Assembly: GCF_046237625.1 (NCBI RefSeq)
Contig: NZ_CP143545.1
Coordinates: 3,348,001 to 3,412,000, forward strand
Direction of reading: 5' to 3'
Length of the DNA: 64,000 bases
Source: Paraperibacillus esterisolvens
Lineage (GTDB): Bacteria > Bacillota > Bacilli > Bacillales > DSM-1321
Both the position numbers and the translations under genes were made by a program. Every line of letters starts with the position of its first letter. Positions within the stretch are counted from its first letter, which is position 1. Positions 18,201-26,926 of this stretch are shown piece after piece. The notes under the pieces were generated by a model, which saw only the letters and a program-made list of their open reading frames with translations, was not told where the DNA came from and did not search any database.

Positions 18201-19403
18201 TTATGCTTTTGCAGCCTGTTCTTTCAGTGATTCTGCTTTGTCTGTGCGTTCCCACGGAAGGTCCACATCTGTACGGCCAAAGTGTCCGTATGCAGCAGTC
18301 TGCTTGTAGATAGGGCGGCGCAGGTTAAGCATATTGATGATTCCCGCAGGGCGAAGGTCGAAGTTTGTGCGGACCAGGTCCACCAGCAGATCCTCGCTTA
18401 CCGTACCAGTTCCAAATGTATCGACAGAGATGGAGACTGGCTGTGCTACGCCGATTGCATAAGCAAGCTGTACTTCCACTTTATCAGCAAGTCCAGCAGC
18501 AACCAGATTCTTTGCCACATAGCGTGCAGCGTACGCCGCAGAACGGTCAACCTTTGTAGGATCTTTTCCGGAGAATGCGCCACCGCCATGGCGGGCATAG
18601 CCGCCATACGTATCAACGATGATCTTGCGGCCGGTCAAGCCCGCGTCCCCTTGAGGTCCGCCGATAACGAAACGGCCGGTTGGATTGATGAAGTATTTAG
18701 TCTCTTCGTCAATCAGTTCAGCAGGAACAACTGGGTTGATCACATATTCCTTCAGGTTGCGCTGGATCTGCTCAAGCGTAACCTCTGGATGATGCTGAGT
18801 GGAAATGACAATAGTGTCGATGCGGACAGGCTTGTCATTTTCGTCATATTCAACCGTAACCTGGGTCTTTCCATCCGGACGCAGATATGGAAGGATCTCT
18901 TCCTTACGCACTTCTGTCAGGCGGCGTGCAAGTTTATGTGCAAGGGAAATAGGAAGAGGCATTAATTCTTTTGTCTCATTATTGGCATAACCAAACATAA
19001 GACCCTGATCGCCTGCTCCGATTGCTTCAATTTCTTCCTCGCTCATTTGCCCTTCACGTGCTTCAAGCGCCTGATCCACTCCCATGGCGATATCGGCAGA
19101 CTGCTCATCGATTGAAGTCAGAACAGCACATGTTTCAGAGTCAAAGCCGTACTTGGCACGTGTATACCCTATATTTGCAATGGTTTCACGGACAATTTTT
19201 GGAATATCCACGTAGGTAGAAGTAGTGATCTCCCCGGCAACCAGGACCAGTCCTGTTGTAACTGAAGTTTCACACGCTACACGTGCATTTGCATCCTTTG
19301 CTAAAATAGCATCCAGAATGGAATCTGAGATCTGGTCACAGATTTTATCCGGATGTCCTTCTGTAACTGACTCAGAAGTAAAAAGACGGCGCTTTTTTGA
19401 CAT
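18201..19403 (-). CDS. metK: S-adenosylmethionine synthetase
   Basis: A 400-residue enzyme that makes SAM from methionine and ATP in the cytosol, as a tetramer. Visible signatures are SVTEGHPDKICDQISD (residues 10-25), GAGDQGLMFGYA (methionine/ATP site) and the P-loop-like GGGAFSGKDPTKVDRSAAY. The length matches bacterial MetK. The start has a GAGGAAAT site. A SAM-I riboswitch with terminator lies about 330 bp upstream on the same strand, so expression should fall when SAM is plentiful. Confidence 0.97.
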   Translation of the reverse strand: MSKKRRLFTSESVTEGHPDKICDQISDSILDAILAKDANARVACETSVTTGLVLVAGEITTSTYVDIPKIVRETIANIGYTRAKYGFDSETCAVLTSIDEQSADIAMGVDQALEAREGQMSEEEIEAIGAGDQGLMFGYANNETKELMPLPISLAHKLARRLTEVRKEEILPYLRPDGKTQVTVEYDENDKPVRIDTIVISTQHHPEVTLEQIQRNLKEYVINPVVPAELIDEETKYFINPTGRFVIGGPQGDAGLTGRKIIVDTYGGYARHGGGAFSGKDPTKVDRSAAYAARYVAKNLVAAGLADKVEVQLAYAIGVAQPVSISVDTFGTGTVSEDLLVDLVRTNFDLRPAGIINMLNLRRPIYKQTAAYGHFGRTDVDLPWERTDKAESLKEQAAKA

Positions 19404-19737
19404 CCTATTTCCTCCTCTAAATAGTAATTCCCCAGATGGCCTTGGCCGTATTATTTCTCCCGGCTCCAGGTTCCAGGCTGTTTTTTGAGACGGAACTCAT
19501 TCCCTTAAGTATTATTCCTTAAAAGATGCATATTTTATCCTGCCGCACACATAATGCGAAAAGGCGGGGTTGAATCACCTGCATACAAAATGATGTGGAA
19601 ATAAACGCCATCCTAGTTATGTAATGAAAACAGAGTTTATTTCTTGCACTTTATCAAAAGGAATTTTTTTGTTTCCCGAACGATTATTGCTCTTTTTAGA
19701 TTAAAAGGTACATTGGTTATGCCCCGGATTTCAGGGC
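19404..19737 (-). other. long untranslated leader between the S-box terminator and metK
   Basis: About 334 bp separate the riboswitch terminator from the metK start. No ORF with a ribosome binding site is seen on either strand. It could hold a second promoter or RNA structure, but I recognise no motif. Confidence 0.4.
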
Positions 19738-19925
19738 AAAAATAAAAACCTTCCTATTAGTGAGGAAAGGTTCATCTTCTTCAATCAGCCTTTCGCTCTT
19801 ATCGGTCAAGGTCACGAGCCTTGCATCAGGTTAGCACCTTTGCCCTGGAAAATGAGATCATTTTCTTAGATTGCAGGTTGCTGGGTTTCATCGGGCCTGT
19901 CCCTCCGCCATCTCGGGATAAGAGA
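19738..19925 (-). ncRNA. SAM-I (S-box) riboswitch of metK
   Basis: Reading the minus strand, the 5' part shows CTCTTATCCCGAGATGGCGG, then AGGGACAGGCCCGATGAAAC and CCAGCAACC, which are the S-box core elements. The 3' P1 strand CCGATAAGAG lies at 19804-19795. A terminator follows (AACCTT-CCT pairing with AGG-AAGGTT, then TTTATTTTT, 19772-19738). SAM binding should stabilise the aptamer, block the antiterminator and stop transcription before metK. Confidence 0.95.
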
Positions 19926-19941
19926 ATCCGTTCAAGGTTGA

Positions 19942-19971
19942 ATAATACCTTATCAAAGCCGGGGTTGTCAA
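19942..19971 (-). promoter_or_regulatory. promoter of the metK S-box transcript
   Basis: TTGACA (19971-19966) and TATTAT (19947-19942) on the minus strand, spacer 18 bp, just before the aptamer. Confidence 0.75.
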
Positions 19972-20135
19972 TGCTTTTTATGCAGAGAAAAAAGCACTGC
20001 CCTGCCATTGATTTACCCTATCCGGCCCCCGCAAAACAATCGGCCCTGAATGTCTCCTTTTTAGGTGAAAGATACGTGAAAAATCATGAGCAATTTACGA
20101 AAAGCCAAATAAAATAACGCATATTAGTGTGGACT

Positions 20136-20157
20136 AATGATATTAATGTGTTATACT
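20136..20157 (+). promoter_or_regulatory. pckA promoter with two abutting CcpN-like boxes
   Basis: TGTGTTATACT (20147-20157) fits the CcpN consensus TRTGHYATAYW at all 11 positions and contains the -10 box TATACT. The preceding 11 bases, AATGATATTAA (20136-20146), fit about 8 of 11. CcpN represses gluconeogenic pckA and gapB in B. subtilis, so repression on glycolytic carbon is likely. This is inferred from the consensus match. Confidence 0.6.
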
Positions 20158-20200
20158 AATTTCATATAAAATAAATCATAAAAAGGATGGTATCTCATAT

Positions 20201-21787
20201 ATGAATACTGTTGGTGTGACGAATCAACTACAGGAATTATTGTCCGGTGACAATATTCGAATGGATCTCTCTGTTCCTCAGCTTGTCGAAAAAGTATTGA
20301 ACCGGGGTGAAGGTGTCCTCACCTCCACTGGCGCAGTAAGGGCTGAGACAGGAAAATATACCGGGCGTTCCCCGAAAGATAAATATATTGTTGAAGAAGC
20401 ATCAACCCGGAATAAAATTGACTGGGGTTCAGTCAATCAGCCGATATCTGAAGAAATATTCAATAATTTATATAATAAGGTAATCAGCCACCTGCAGGCT
20501 AAAGATGAGGTTTTTGTATTCAGGGGTTATGCAGGTGCAGACGGCGATCACCGCCTGGGCATCAGAGTCATCAATGAATATGCATGGCACAATCTTTTTG
20601 CCCAGCAGCTATTCATCCGTGCGGAAGCCGGGGAACTTGCGGAACACCAAACGGATTTCACCATACTTTCTGCTCCGGACTTCAAAGCAGATCCCTCTGT
20701 AGACGGCACAGGGAGCGAAACCTTCATCATTGTTTCTTTTGAGCGCAAAACTATATTGATCGGCGGAACAGAGTATGCCGGCGAAATGAAAAAATCTATT
20801 TTTTCAATTATGAACTTTCTTCTGCCTGAATCCGGCATCCTTTCGATGCACTGCTCAGCGAATGTTGGCAGAGAAGGCGATGTCGCTTTATTCTTTGGTT
20901 TATCCGGGACAGGAAAGACAACGCTTTCTGCAGATACCAGCCGCAGGCTGATTGGTGACGATGAACACGGCTGGTCTGACAGCGGGGTTTTCAATATCGA
21001 AGGCGGCTGTTACGCAAAGTGCATCGGACTGACCCGTGAAAAGGAACCTCAAATTTTTGATGCCATCCGGTTCGGATCTGTCCTTGAGAATGTCGCGGTA
21101 GACGCTGAAACACGCATGGCAGATTATGAAAGCTCTGTCCTGACTGAGAATACGCGTGCCGCTTATCCAATTGAGGCCATAGACAACATTGTCTCACCAA
21201 GCATAGCCGGCCACCCGAATACCATCATATTCCTGACAGCAGATGCATCCGGAGTCCTGCCTCCAATCAGCAGGCTGACAAAAGAACAGGCGATGTATCA
21301 CTTCCTGAGCGGCTATACAAGCAAGCTTGCAGGAACAGAGCGGGGAGTCACCTCGCCTCAGGCTACATTCTCCACCTGCTTCGGATCGCCATTCCTTCCA
21401 CTGCCGGCCCAGCGCTATGCTGAAATGCTTGGTGAGAAAATGGATGAACATCAGGCTAAGGTTTTCCTGGTCAACACAGGATGGACAGGCGGCGAATACG
21501 GAACAGGCAGCAGGATGAAGCTCGCTTATACCCGCGCCATGGTTCAGGCAGCTCTCGAAGGAGAATTGAATGATGTGCAAACGGTCAGGGATGAAATTTT
21601 CGGCCTGAACGTACCGGTCGCGGTCAGCGGAGTTCCAAGCGAAGTGCTGAATCCAGAGAAAACCTGGGCGGACCCATCAGCCTACAGGGCGAAAGCCTTT
21701 GAGCTTGCTGATCAATTCCGCCAAAATTTCAAGAAATTCCAGGATGCTGCACCGGAGATTGAACTGTACGGCGGTCCTATCGCCTGA
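20201..21787 (+). CDS. pckA: phosphoenolpyruvate carboxykinase (ATP)
   Basis: A 528-residue gluconeogenic enzyme converting oxaloacetate and ATP to PEP, CO2 and ADP. Signatures are the substrate loop TGRSPKDKYIVEE (residues 50-62) and the kinase P-loop GLSGTGKTTLSAD near residue 235. A metal site lies in IGDDEHGW. Length and motifs match the B. subtilis enzyme. Transcription is divergent from metK across an 800-bp region. The promoter carries CcpN-like boxes. A GC-rich terminator follows. Confidence 0.96.
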   Translation: MNTVGVTNQLQELLSGDNIRMDLSVPQLVEKVLNRGEGVLTSTGAVRAETGKYTGRSPKDKYIVEEASTRNKIDWGSVNQPISEEIFNNLYNKVISHLQAKDEVFVFRGYAGADGDHRLGIRVINEYAWHNLFAQQLFIRAEAGELAEHQTDFTILSAPDFKADPSVDGTGSETFIIVSFERKTILIGGTEYAGEMKKSIFSIMNFLLPESGILSMHCSANVGREGDVALFFGLSGTGKTTLSADTSRRLIGDDEHGWSDSGVFNIEGGCYAKCIGLTREKEPQIFDAIRFGSVLENVAVDAETRMADYESSVLTENTRAAYPIEAIDNIVSPSIAGHPNTIIFLTADASGVLPPISRLTKEQAMYHFLSGYTSKLAGTERGVTSPQATFSTCFGSPFLPLPAQRYAEMLGEKMDEHQAKVFLVNTGWTGGEYGTGSRMKLAYTRAMVQAALEGELNDVQTVRDEIFGLNVPVAVSGVPSEVLNPEKTWADPSAYRAKAFELADQFRQNFKKFQDAAPEIELYGGPIA

Positions 21788-21830
21788 CAGCAGAAGAAGA
21801 AACCTCCCATCTGCAGTTGTTATCATAAGC

Positions 21831-21867
21831 AGGGCGCCCCATTATAACGGGGCGCCCTTTTTTCTTA
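21831..21867 (+). terminator. pckA terminator
   Basis: AGGGCGCCCC pairs with GGGGCGCCCT around a short loop and is followed by TTTTTTCTT. It abuts the stop of the converging ytmB gene. Confidence 0.85.
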
Positions 21868-22107
21868 ATTGGTTGAATTTAATTTAACAAGCTCATAGGT
21901 TATCACAGTGCTTTCCTTTTCCCACTCTAACTTCCTGATGAAGGCCGTGCCGCTTCTTTCTCCCTCTTTTGTCTTTCTCACTTCCACAGGCACATCCAGC
22001 GGATACAGCCGGTAACCATCCTTGCTCAGCTGAAACGTATTTTCCTCGGTTCTCTTTTCTCTCCCCTTGGTGACGATAATAGTATTCAGCTCCATCGGCA
22101 TCCCCAT
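21865..22107 (-). CDS. ytmB: YtmB-like protein, DUF2584
   Basis: An 80-residue protein (MGMPMELNTIIVTKGRE to TYELVKLNSTN) matching the DUF2584 family (B. subtilis YtmB) and in the same neighbourhood, next to pckA and ytmA. I chose the ATG of MGMP because GGGAGGA abuts the earlier ATG too closely. It appears as a small beta-rich cytosolic protein. Its function is unknown. Confidence 0.85.
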   Translation of the reverse strand: MGMPMELNTIIVTKGREKRTEENTFQLSKDGYRLYPLDVPVEVRKTKEGERSGTAFIRKLEWEKESTVITYELVKLNSTN

Positions 22108-22170
22108 ATTCATTCCTCCCTTTTTATGTTGGACTCTTTCCTTCTAGATTATTGTTTTAGGAAATTATTG

Positions 22171-22272
22171 TAGTGAAAGGCGCGCGAAGTCCCCTGCGGG
22201 CGCTGCGGGACAGGTGAGACCCTGCAGGCAAAGCCGAGAAGGCTTAAGTGCATGCAGCGAAAATCCACTTTT
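22171..22272. repeat. degenerate copy of a Bacillaceae structured dispersed repeat
   Basis: The gap between ytmB and ytmA holds CCCCTGCGGGCGCTGCGGGA, CAGGTGAGACCCTGCAGGCA and AAGCCGAGAAGGCTTAAGTG, then GCAGCGAAAATCC. The modules CTGCGGG, CAGGTGAGACCC-GCAGGC-AAGCCGAG-AGGCT and GCGRAAATC are those of an approximately 100-bp GC-rich repeat I know from many Bacillus and relatives. Here several positions have diverged. Confidence 0.55.
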
Positions 22273-22320
22273 TTATTCAACAGCCGCCATGTATGCAAAA
22301 ACAGCCTTATATTAAGAATA

Positions 22321-23121
22321 TCATTTTTTCCCGGTCAGTTTCATCCAGTTTGTCAAATCAGCCACCATTTGCCGATTCCTCAATGGAGGAAAGTAATGGG
22401 TGAACTCTTGAAAATACCATGTTTCCGGTTCTCTTCCAATTTCCTTCAGCCTCTTTTCCAGCCTGTAGGAATGTTCAATGGACACATTTCGGTCCCTCGC
22501 TCCATGGATAATCAGCACCGGACAGCGGATTTCTTCTGCCTGGTACAGCGGGGTTCTGTATTTATACCGGTCTGGATATTTCTTAGGCGTGCCGCCAATC
22601 ACCCTTTTCATCATCCTTCTTAAATCTATCCGTTCCACATACGTCAGGGCCATGTCTGTCACCCCGCCCCAGACCGTGACAGAGGCAGCCTGCGGACATG
22701 CGGCAGCTGCCAGTAGAGCCATCACTCCCCCTCGTGAGAAACCGAAAATATGGATCCTGTCCTTTATGACGCCCGGCCACTGTAAAAGAAGCGAGAAGGC
22801 TGAAATGGCATCTTCCCGGTCTTCCCCGGCAAAATCCTCATCTCCCTCACCTCCCTGGTTGCCTCGGTAAAAGGGTGCAAATACCACAAATCCCTCTGAT
22901 GCAAATTGAGCTATCCGAGCCGGCCTGACCTTCCCGACATTTTTTATCCCGCCCCTTAAATATAAAAACCCCTCGAATGGCCCGTCTTCCCTGGGCTCAG
23001 CAAGCATCCCCTTCACCCTCAGGCCGCCTGAGCGGTACGTGATCAGAAAAAGTCTGACATGCGGGTTGGGAGAGGGGAACTCCCGCTTTGAAATAAGGAT
23101 TTTTTCTTCCTGCCCTGACAT
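22321..23121 (-). CDS. ytmA: alpha/beta hydrolase / S9-type peptidase YtmA
   Basis: A 266-residue serine hydrolase of the dienelactone hydrolase / prolyl oligopeptidase fold. The nucleophile motif is GFSRGG near residue 125, and VLIIHGARDRNVSIEHSY carries the acid Asp region. The C-terminal EFTHYFPP likely gives the His. The preceding segment FEGFLYLRGGIKNVGKVRP and APFYRGNQGGEG match the YtmA family. The start has a GGAGGTG site. The substrate is unknown. Confidence 0.85.
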   Translation of the reverse strand: MSGQEEKILISKREFPSPNPHVRLFLITYRSGGLRVKGMLAEPREDGPFEGFLYLRGGIKNVGKVRPARIAQFASEGFVVFAPFYRGNQGGEGDEDFAGEDREDAISAFSLLLQWPGVIKDRIHIFGFSRGGVMALLAAAACPQAASVTVWGGVTDMALTYVERIDLRRMMKRVIGGTPKKYPDRYKYRTPLYQAEEIRCPVLIIHGARDRNVSIEHSYRLEKRLKEIGREPETWYFQEFTHYFPPLRNRQMVADLTNWMKLTGKK

Positions 23122-23331
23122 AACGGCACCTCCACTATTGCATTTTCATCCAGCAGTACGTGTCCTTGCCTGGCTGGATTTGTTTAAAACCGGCGATGAA
23201 GGACTTTTTAATCCCAGCCGCCCCGATGTAGTTCTTTATTTCCCTATAGGCATTCACACATTTTTTTAACAAACATACGATAAGTTAAACATTTACAAAA
23301 GAGCTGAAGAAGCTCTTGAAGGAGGATTTTC

Positions 23332-24330
23332 ATGAAAAAAGCATTCAAAACGGGCTTTGGCCTGCTTCTTGTCCTGATACTTGCCCTGCCGCTTTCCGGC
23401 TGCGGGAAAGAGGAGGTACAGAAGGTGCGTGTAGCCGAAGTGACCCGCTCCATTTTTTATGCTCCTCAATATGTAGCGCTCGAGAAGGGCTTTTTTAAGG
23501 AAGAAGGCCTCGATGTGGACCTGAAGACCACACCCGGCGGGGATAAAACCATGACCGCCCTCCTTTCCAATGGAGCTGATATTGCCCTGGTAGGTTCAGA
23601 GACATCTATTTATGTATCTGCCCAAGGCTCAAAGGATCCTGTTATCAATTTTGCACAGCTCACCCAGACGGATGGAACCTTTTTAGTATCTCGTACGAAA
23701 TTGGATAACTTCAGCTGGGAGCAGCTGAAGGGGAGCACCTTCCTCGGCCAGCGCAAAGGCGGAATGCCGCAGATGGCAGGCGAATTTGTCCTGAAGCAGA
23801 AAGGAATCGATCCCCACAAGGATCTGAAGCTTATCCAGAATATTGATTATGCCAACATTGCCACAGCTTTTGCATCCGGAACCGGAGATTTTGTACAATT
23901 GTTTGAACCAACCGCGAGCGTCTTTGAAAAAGAGGGAAAAGGATATATCATAGCTTCGTTTGGAACAGAATCAGGACATATCCCTTATACGACCTTCATG
24001 GCTAAAGAAAGCTTCCTAAAGAAGAAAAAGGACGCTGCAGAAAAATTCACAAGAGCCGTAAATAAGGCACAGGAATGGGTGTATGCACACAGCCCGCTGG
24101 AAATCGCAGAGGCAATACAGCCATATTTCCCTGAAACCGACCTTGATTTAATTGAAACTGTTGTAGAGCGGTATAAAAAGCAGGAGTCATTTGCAAAAAA
24201 CCCTGTTCTCGATAAGGAGGAATGGGATAATCTGCAGAACATTATGGAAGAAGCAGGCGAACTGCCAAAGCGGATCAGCCACGACAGCCTCGTAAACACT
24301 GAAATTGCAAAAAAAGCGGCAGATGAATAA
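23332..24330 (+). CDS. ytlA: ABC transporter substrate-binding lipoprotein YtlA
   Basis: A 332-residue solute-binding protein of the NMT1/THI5/SsuA-like family. It has a lipoprotein signal with lipobox LSGC (Cys24), then the family signature APQYVALEKGFFKEEGLDVD. It should bind its ligand outside the membrane and pass it to YtlD. Family ligands include sulfonates, nitrate and pyrimidine precursors of thiamine. No thiamine or sulfur riboswitch lies upstream, so the ligand stays open. A small inverted repeat (AGAGCT..AGCTCT) precedes the GAAGGAGG ribosome binding site. It forms an operon with ytlC and ytlD. Confidence 0.88.
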   Translation: MKKAFKTGFGLLLVLILALPLSGCGKEEVQKVRVAEVTRSIFYAPQYVALEKGFFKEEGLDVDLKTTPGGDKTMTALLSNGADIALVGSETSIYVSAQGSKDPVINFAQLTQTDGTFLVSRTKLDNFSWEQLKGSTFLGQRKGGMPQMAGEFVLKQKGIDPHKDLKLIQNIDYANIATAFASGTGDFVQLFEPTASVFEKEGKGYIIASFGTESGHIPYTTFMAKESFLKKKKDAAEKFTRAVNKAQEWVYAHSPLEIAEAIQPYFPETDLDLIETVVERYKKQESFAKNPVLDKEEWDNLQNIMEEAGELPKRISHDSLVNTEIAKKAADE

Positions 24331-24342
24331 GGAGGCCCAGCT

Positions 24343-25128
24343 ATGAGCTTTCTGCGCATCAAAGATGTCAGCCACACTTATTTTTCTAAACAGGATGCTG
24401 TAACGGCACTTGAATCCATTGACATGGATATCGGGGAAGGAAGCTTTGTTTCCTTCCTCGGCCCAAGCGGCTGCGGGAAGACTACATTGCTTTCCATCAT
24501 ATCAGGACTGCTCGTACCGACTGGCGGCACAGTAACTTTGGAAGATAAACCGGTCCACTCAACATCCGAGCATCTGATAGGCTATATGCTTCAGCAGGAC
24601 TATCTATTCCCGTGGAAGACTATTGAACAAAACATTCTCCTTGGGCTCGACATTTTGGGCAGGAACACAGAGGCGTCAAGGGAGAAAGCGTTCAGCCTGC
24701 TCAGGGAAATTGGACTTGGCGGTACGGAGGCCCATTATCCCAAACAGCTGTCCGGCGGGATGAAACAGCGTGTCGCCCTCGTCCGGACGCTGGCTGCCGA
24801 ACCCCGGCTGCTGCTGCTGGATGAGCCATTTTCCGCGCTGGATTTCCAAACAAAGCTTAAGCTTGAAGATCTCGTCTGGACTACGCTGAAGTCCTTCGAT
24901 AAAACAGCCATCCTGGTTACGCACGACATCGGGGAGGCCATCGCTATGAGTGACACCATTTTTTTATTCGATACGAAGCCTGGTCGTATATATAAGAGGA
25001 TAGACGTCACAGGCGAATTGAAAAGCCTGAAACCCCTGGAGGCCAGGAACCACCAGGAATATACTTCTTTATTTCAGGAAGTATGGAAGGAGATGGAACA
25101 ACTTGAGCAGCAGTCCGCACGACCTTAA
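24343..25128 (+). CDS. ytlC: ABC transporter ATP-binding protein YtlC
   Basis: A 261-residue ABC ATPase of the nitrate/sulfonate/taurine type. Walker A is GPSGCGKTT (residue 40 region), the Q-loop is in MLQQDYLFPWKT, the signature is LSGGMKQRVAL, Walker B is LLLLDEPFSALD and the H-loop VTHDIGEA. It powers uptake through YtlD. It begins 12 bp after ytlA and overlaps the ytlD start by 26 bp. Confidence 0.92.
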   Translation: MSFLRIKDVSHTYFSKQDAVTALESIDMDIGEGSFVSFLGPSGCGKTTLLSIISGLLVPTGGTVTLEDKPVHSTSEHLIGYMLQQDYLFPWKTIEQNILLGLDILGRNTEASREKAFSLLREIGLGGTEAHYPKQLSGGMKQRVALVRTLAAEPRLLLLDEPFSALDFQTKLKLEDLVWTTLKSFDKTAILVTHDIGEAIAMSDTIFLFDTKPGRIYKRIDVTGELKSLKPLEARNHQEYTSLFQEVWKEMEQLEQQSARP

Positions 25129-25915
25129 ACACCTCCATCAGAAATATCTGAAATCTCTAAGCAGGGAAAAGCGGATGGTAAGGACCTATCAGCTGCTCAT
25201 CTTCCTATTCTTTTTCTCATTATGGGAAGCTGCCAGCAGGCTCCAATGGGTCGATCCGCTGATTTTCAGTTCGCCTGCCAAGATTGTCACCCAGCTCTAT
25301 ACAAAGACACTGGACGGCTCGATTTTCCCGCACATCAGTTTTACCGTCTTTGAAACGATACTGGGCTTTGTTATCGGGACATTGGCTGGTACGCTTCTCG
25401 CGGCCTTTCTCTGGTGGTCCCCGCTCGCGTCAAAGGTGCTGGATCCTTATCTCGTCATTTTGAATGCAATGCCAAAGGTTGCCCTGGGCCCAATACTGAT
25501 CGTTGTCCTTGGGCCCGGCTTCACGTCTATCATCGCCATGGGCGCCATTATTTCTGTAATCATCACCACTATCGTCGTATATACGGCCTTCAGAGGAGTG
25601 GACCCGAACTATCTTAAAGTGCTGTATACATTTGGGGCCTCACGGTATACATGCTTCAAAGAGGCCATCCTGCCAGCCTCCTTCCCGGCCATCATATCCA
25701 CACTTAAAGTCAATGTCGGCTTATCATGGGTTGGTGTCATAGTCGGTGAATTCCTCGTATCAGAAAGAGGGCTCGGATACTTAATCATTTACGGCTTCCA
25801 GGTCTTCAATTTCACGACTGTACTAAGTTCGTTATTAATTATTGCCGTCTTTGCTACCATCATGTATCAGCTGGTAGAACTTCTGGAACGGAAACTGATA
25901 AAAAACTCGAACTAA
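25103..25915 (+). CDS. ytlD: ABC transporter permease YtlD
   Basis: A 270-residue permease with about six transmembrane helices of the SsuC/TauC-like type. The EAA-type coupling loop is in GASRYTCFKEAILPASFPAI. The start is a TTG inside ytlC, preceded by AAGGAGAT at 8 bp. This gives a normal N-terminus (MSSSPHDLKHLHQKY). With YtlA and YtlC it makes a complete importer of unknown ligand. A hairpin terminator follows at once. Confidence 0.9.
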   Translation: MSSSPHDLKHLHQKYLKSLSREKRMVRTYQLLIFLFFFSLWEAASRLQWVDPLIFSSPAKIVTQLYTKTLDGSIFPHISFTVFETILGFVIGTLAGTLLAAFLWWSPLASKVLDPYLVILNAMPKVALGPILIVVLGPGFTSIIAMGAIISVIITTIVVYTAFRGVDPNYLKVLYTFGASRYTCFKEAILPASFPAIISTLKVNVGLSWVGVIVGEFLVSERGLGYLIIYGFQVFNFTTVLSSLLIIAVFATIMYQLVELLERKLIKNSN

Positions 25916-25917
25916 GA

Positions 25918-25945
25918 AGGGAGAACACTGGTTTCTCCCTTTAAA
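25918..25945 (+). terminator. ytlACD terminator
   Basis: GGGAGAA pairs with TTCTCCC around a short loop and is followed by TTTAAAATT, directly after the ytlD stop. Confidence 0.65.
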
Positions 25946-25998
25946 ATTGGTTATCGCCCCATGCTGCAGCTGGACATGAACCTTGCGGCAGAAGAGCC

Positions 25999-26484
25999 TT
26001 AACGATTTACTCCCATTTCCTCTATTATCCCCAGGCAGATGGGCAGGAGCTCATCCTTCATTATATAACTGTAATCCTCACTGGCTTCTAAATTTTCTGG
26101 AAATGCTGCAGCAAGAAGAGGACCCTCTGTTTCTAAATAGTCTTCCTTCTGCTTCAATCCTTTTAGATCTGTATAAAAAACCGCCTTATAAAAATCCTCG
26201 CTGCCGCACACCACCCGGTAGGACCCCAGGTATACAAGTTCCCCTGCAAGTCCCCCTGTTTCCTCATATACCTCACGTGCGCAGGCTTCCTCAAGCGTTT
26301 CTCTGCCCTCAGCCTTGCCGCCGGGAAACTCAAGTCCTCTTTCCTTGTGCCTCGTCAGCACCCATTTCCCGCGGTAAGTACAAACAACCCACACATGCCT
26401 TGCCCTTTCCAGCATCCGCCCCTTTCCGCTGCTGAACAGCACATTGCAGCCATTTTTGTCTATAAACTCCCTGACGATTCCCAA
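25999..26484 (-). CDS. ytkD: Nudix hydrolase YtkD (8-oxo-dGTPase-like)
   Basis: A 161-residue Nudix protein. The Nudix box is GKAEGRETLEEACAREVYEE with TGG following, holding the metal-binding REVYEE glutamates. B. subtilis YtkD hydrolyses 8-oxo-dGTP, cleaning the nucleotide pool, and also has RNA pyrophosphohydrolase-type activity. The start is TTG with an AGGAGGGT site. An ATG alternative is lacking nearby. It is a single gene on the minus strand, between converging and unrelated neighbours. Confidence 0.87.
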   Translation of the reverse strand: MGIVREFIDKNGCNVLFSSGKGRMLERARHVWVVCTYRGKWVLTRHKERGLEFPGGKAEGRETLEEACAREVYEETGGLAGELVYLGSYRVVCGSEDFYKAVFYTDLKGLKQKEDYLETEGPLLAAAFPENLEASEDYSYIMKDELLPICLGIIEEMGVNR

Positions 26485-26535
26485 TGCCTGACCCTCCTGT
26501 CGGGAACAATCTCCATCTCAGGAAAAGTTATCTCC

Positions 26536-26560
26536 TGAGAATTGTCCCCATTTCCCGATG
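26536..26560 (+). repeat. dispersed short repeat, copy C
   Basis: GAGAATTGTCCCCATTTCCC followed by GATG lies between two minus-strand genes. It shares the TGTCCCC-ATTTCCC core with copies A (5693) and B (11202). Nearby TGCCTGACCCTCC (26485-26497) echoes the GGTGCCTGCCCC beside copy A. Confidence 0.55.
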
Positions 26561-26602
26561 ATATCTGATACCATCATAGCAAAAATTGAGAGGCCCTGTG
26601 CC

Positions 26603-26926
26603 TTATTTTCCTGTTTCGAGTATCCCCATGCTTCTGATATGCGCCTTTGCATCCTGATCCCCAAGCTCGTAAACCATCCGGTAAGCTTCTATCAGCGAGT
26701 TATCATAAGAATCATTGGATTCATCGTTGTGATATTCTACAAAGGGTACATGGGCACGCAGGAAGGTTTCCCAGGCAGCAGCATTTCCCTGATCAAAATA
26801 CTCCCTCAGGATCCGGATTTCATCCTGTGTGGCCTCGATTTTAAAATTCCATTCCGACGCTTCCCTGTCCCGTAAAATCTGGCCGGACCCCATGGCGATA
26901 TAATACGTCTCTATTCCTTGATCCAA
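26603..26926 (-). CDS. hypothetical acidic protein, 107 residues
   Basis: A cytosolic, Glu/Asp-rich protein starting MDQGIETYYIAMGSGQILRD from a TTG with an AAAGGGTGA site. The segment IEATQDEIRILREYFDQGN looks like an alpha-helical ligand or protein-binding region. I recall similar short proteins in Bacillaceae next to ytkD, but cannot name a function. There is no signal, membrane segment or catalytic motif that I can see. Confidence 0.65.
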   Translation of the reverse strand: MDQGIETYYIAMGSGQILRDREASEWNFKIEATQDEIRILREYFDQGNAAAWETFLRAHVPFVEYHNDESNDSYDNSLIEAYRMVYELGDQDAKAHIRSMGILETGK

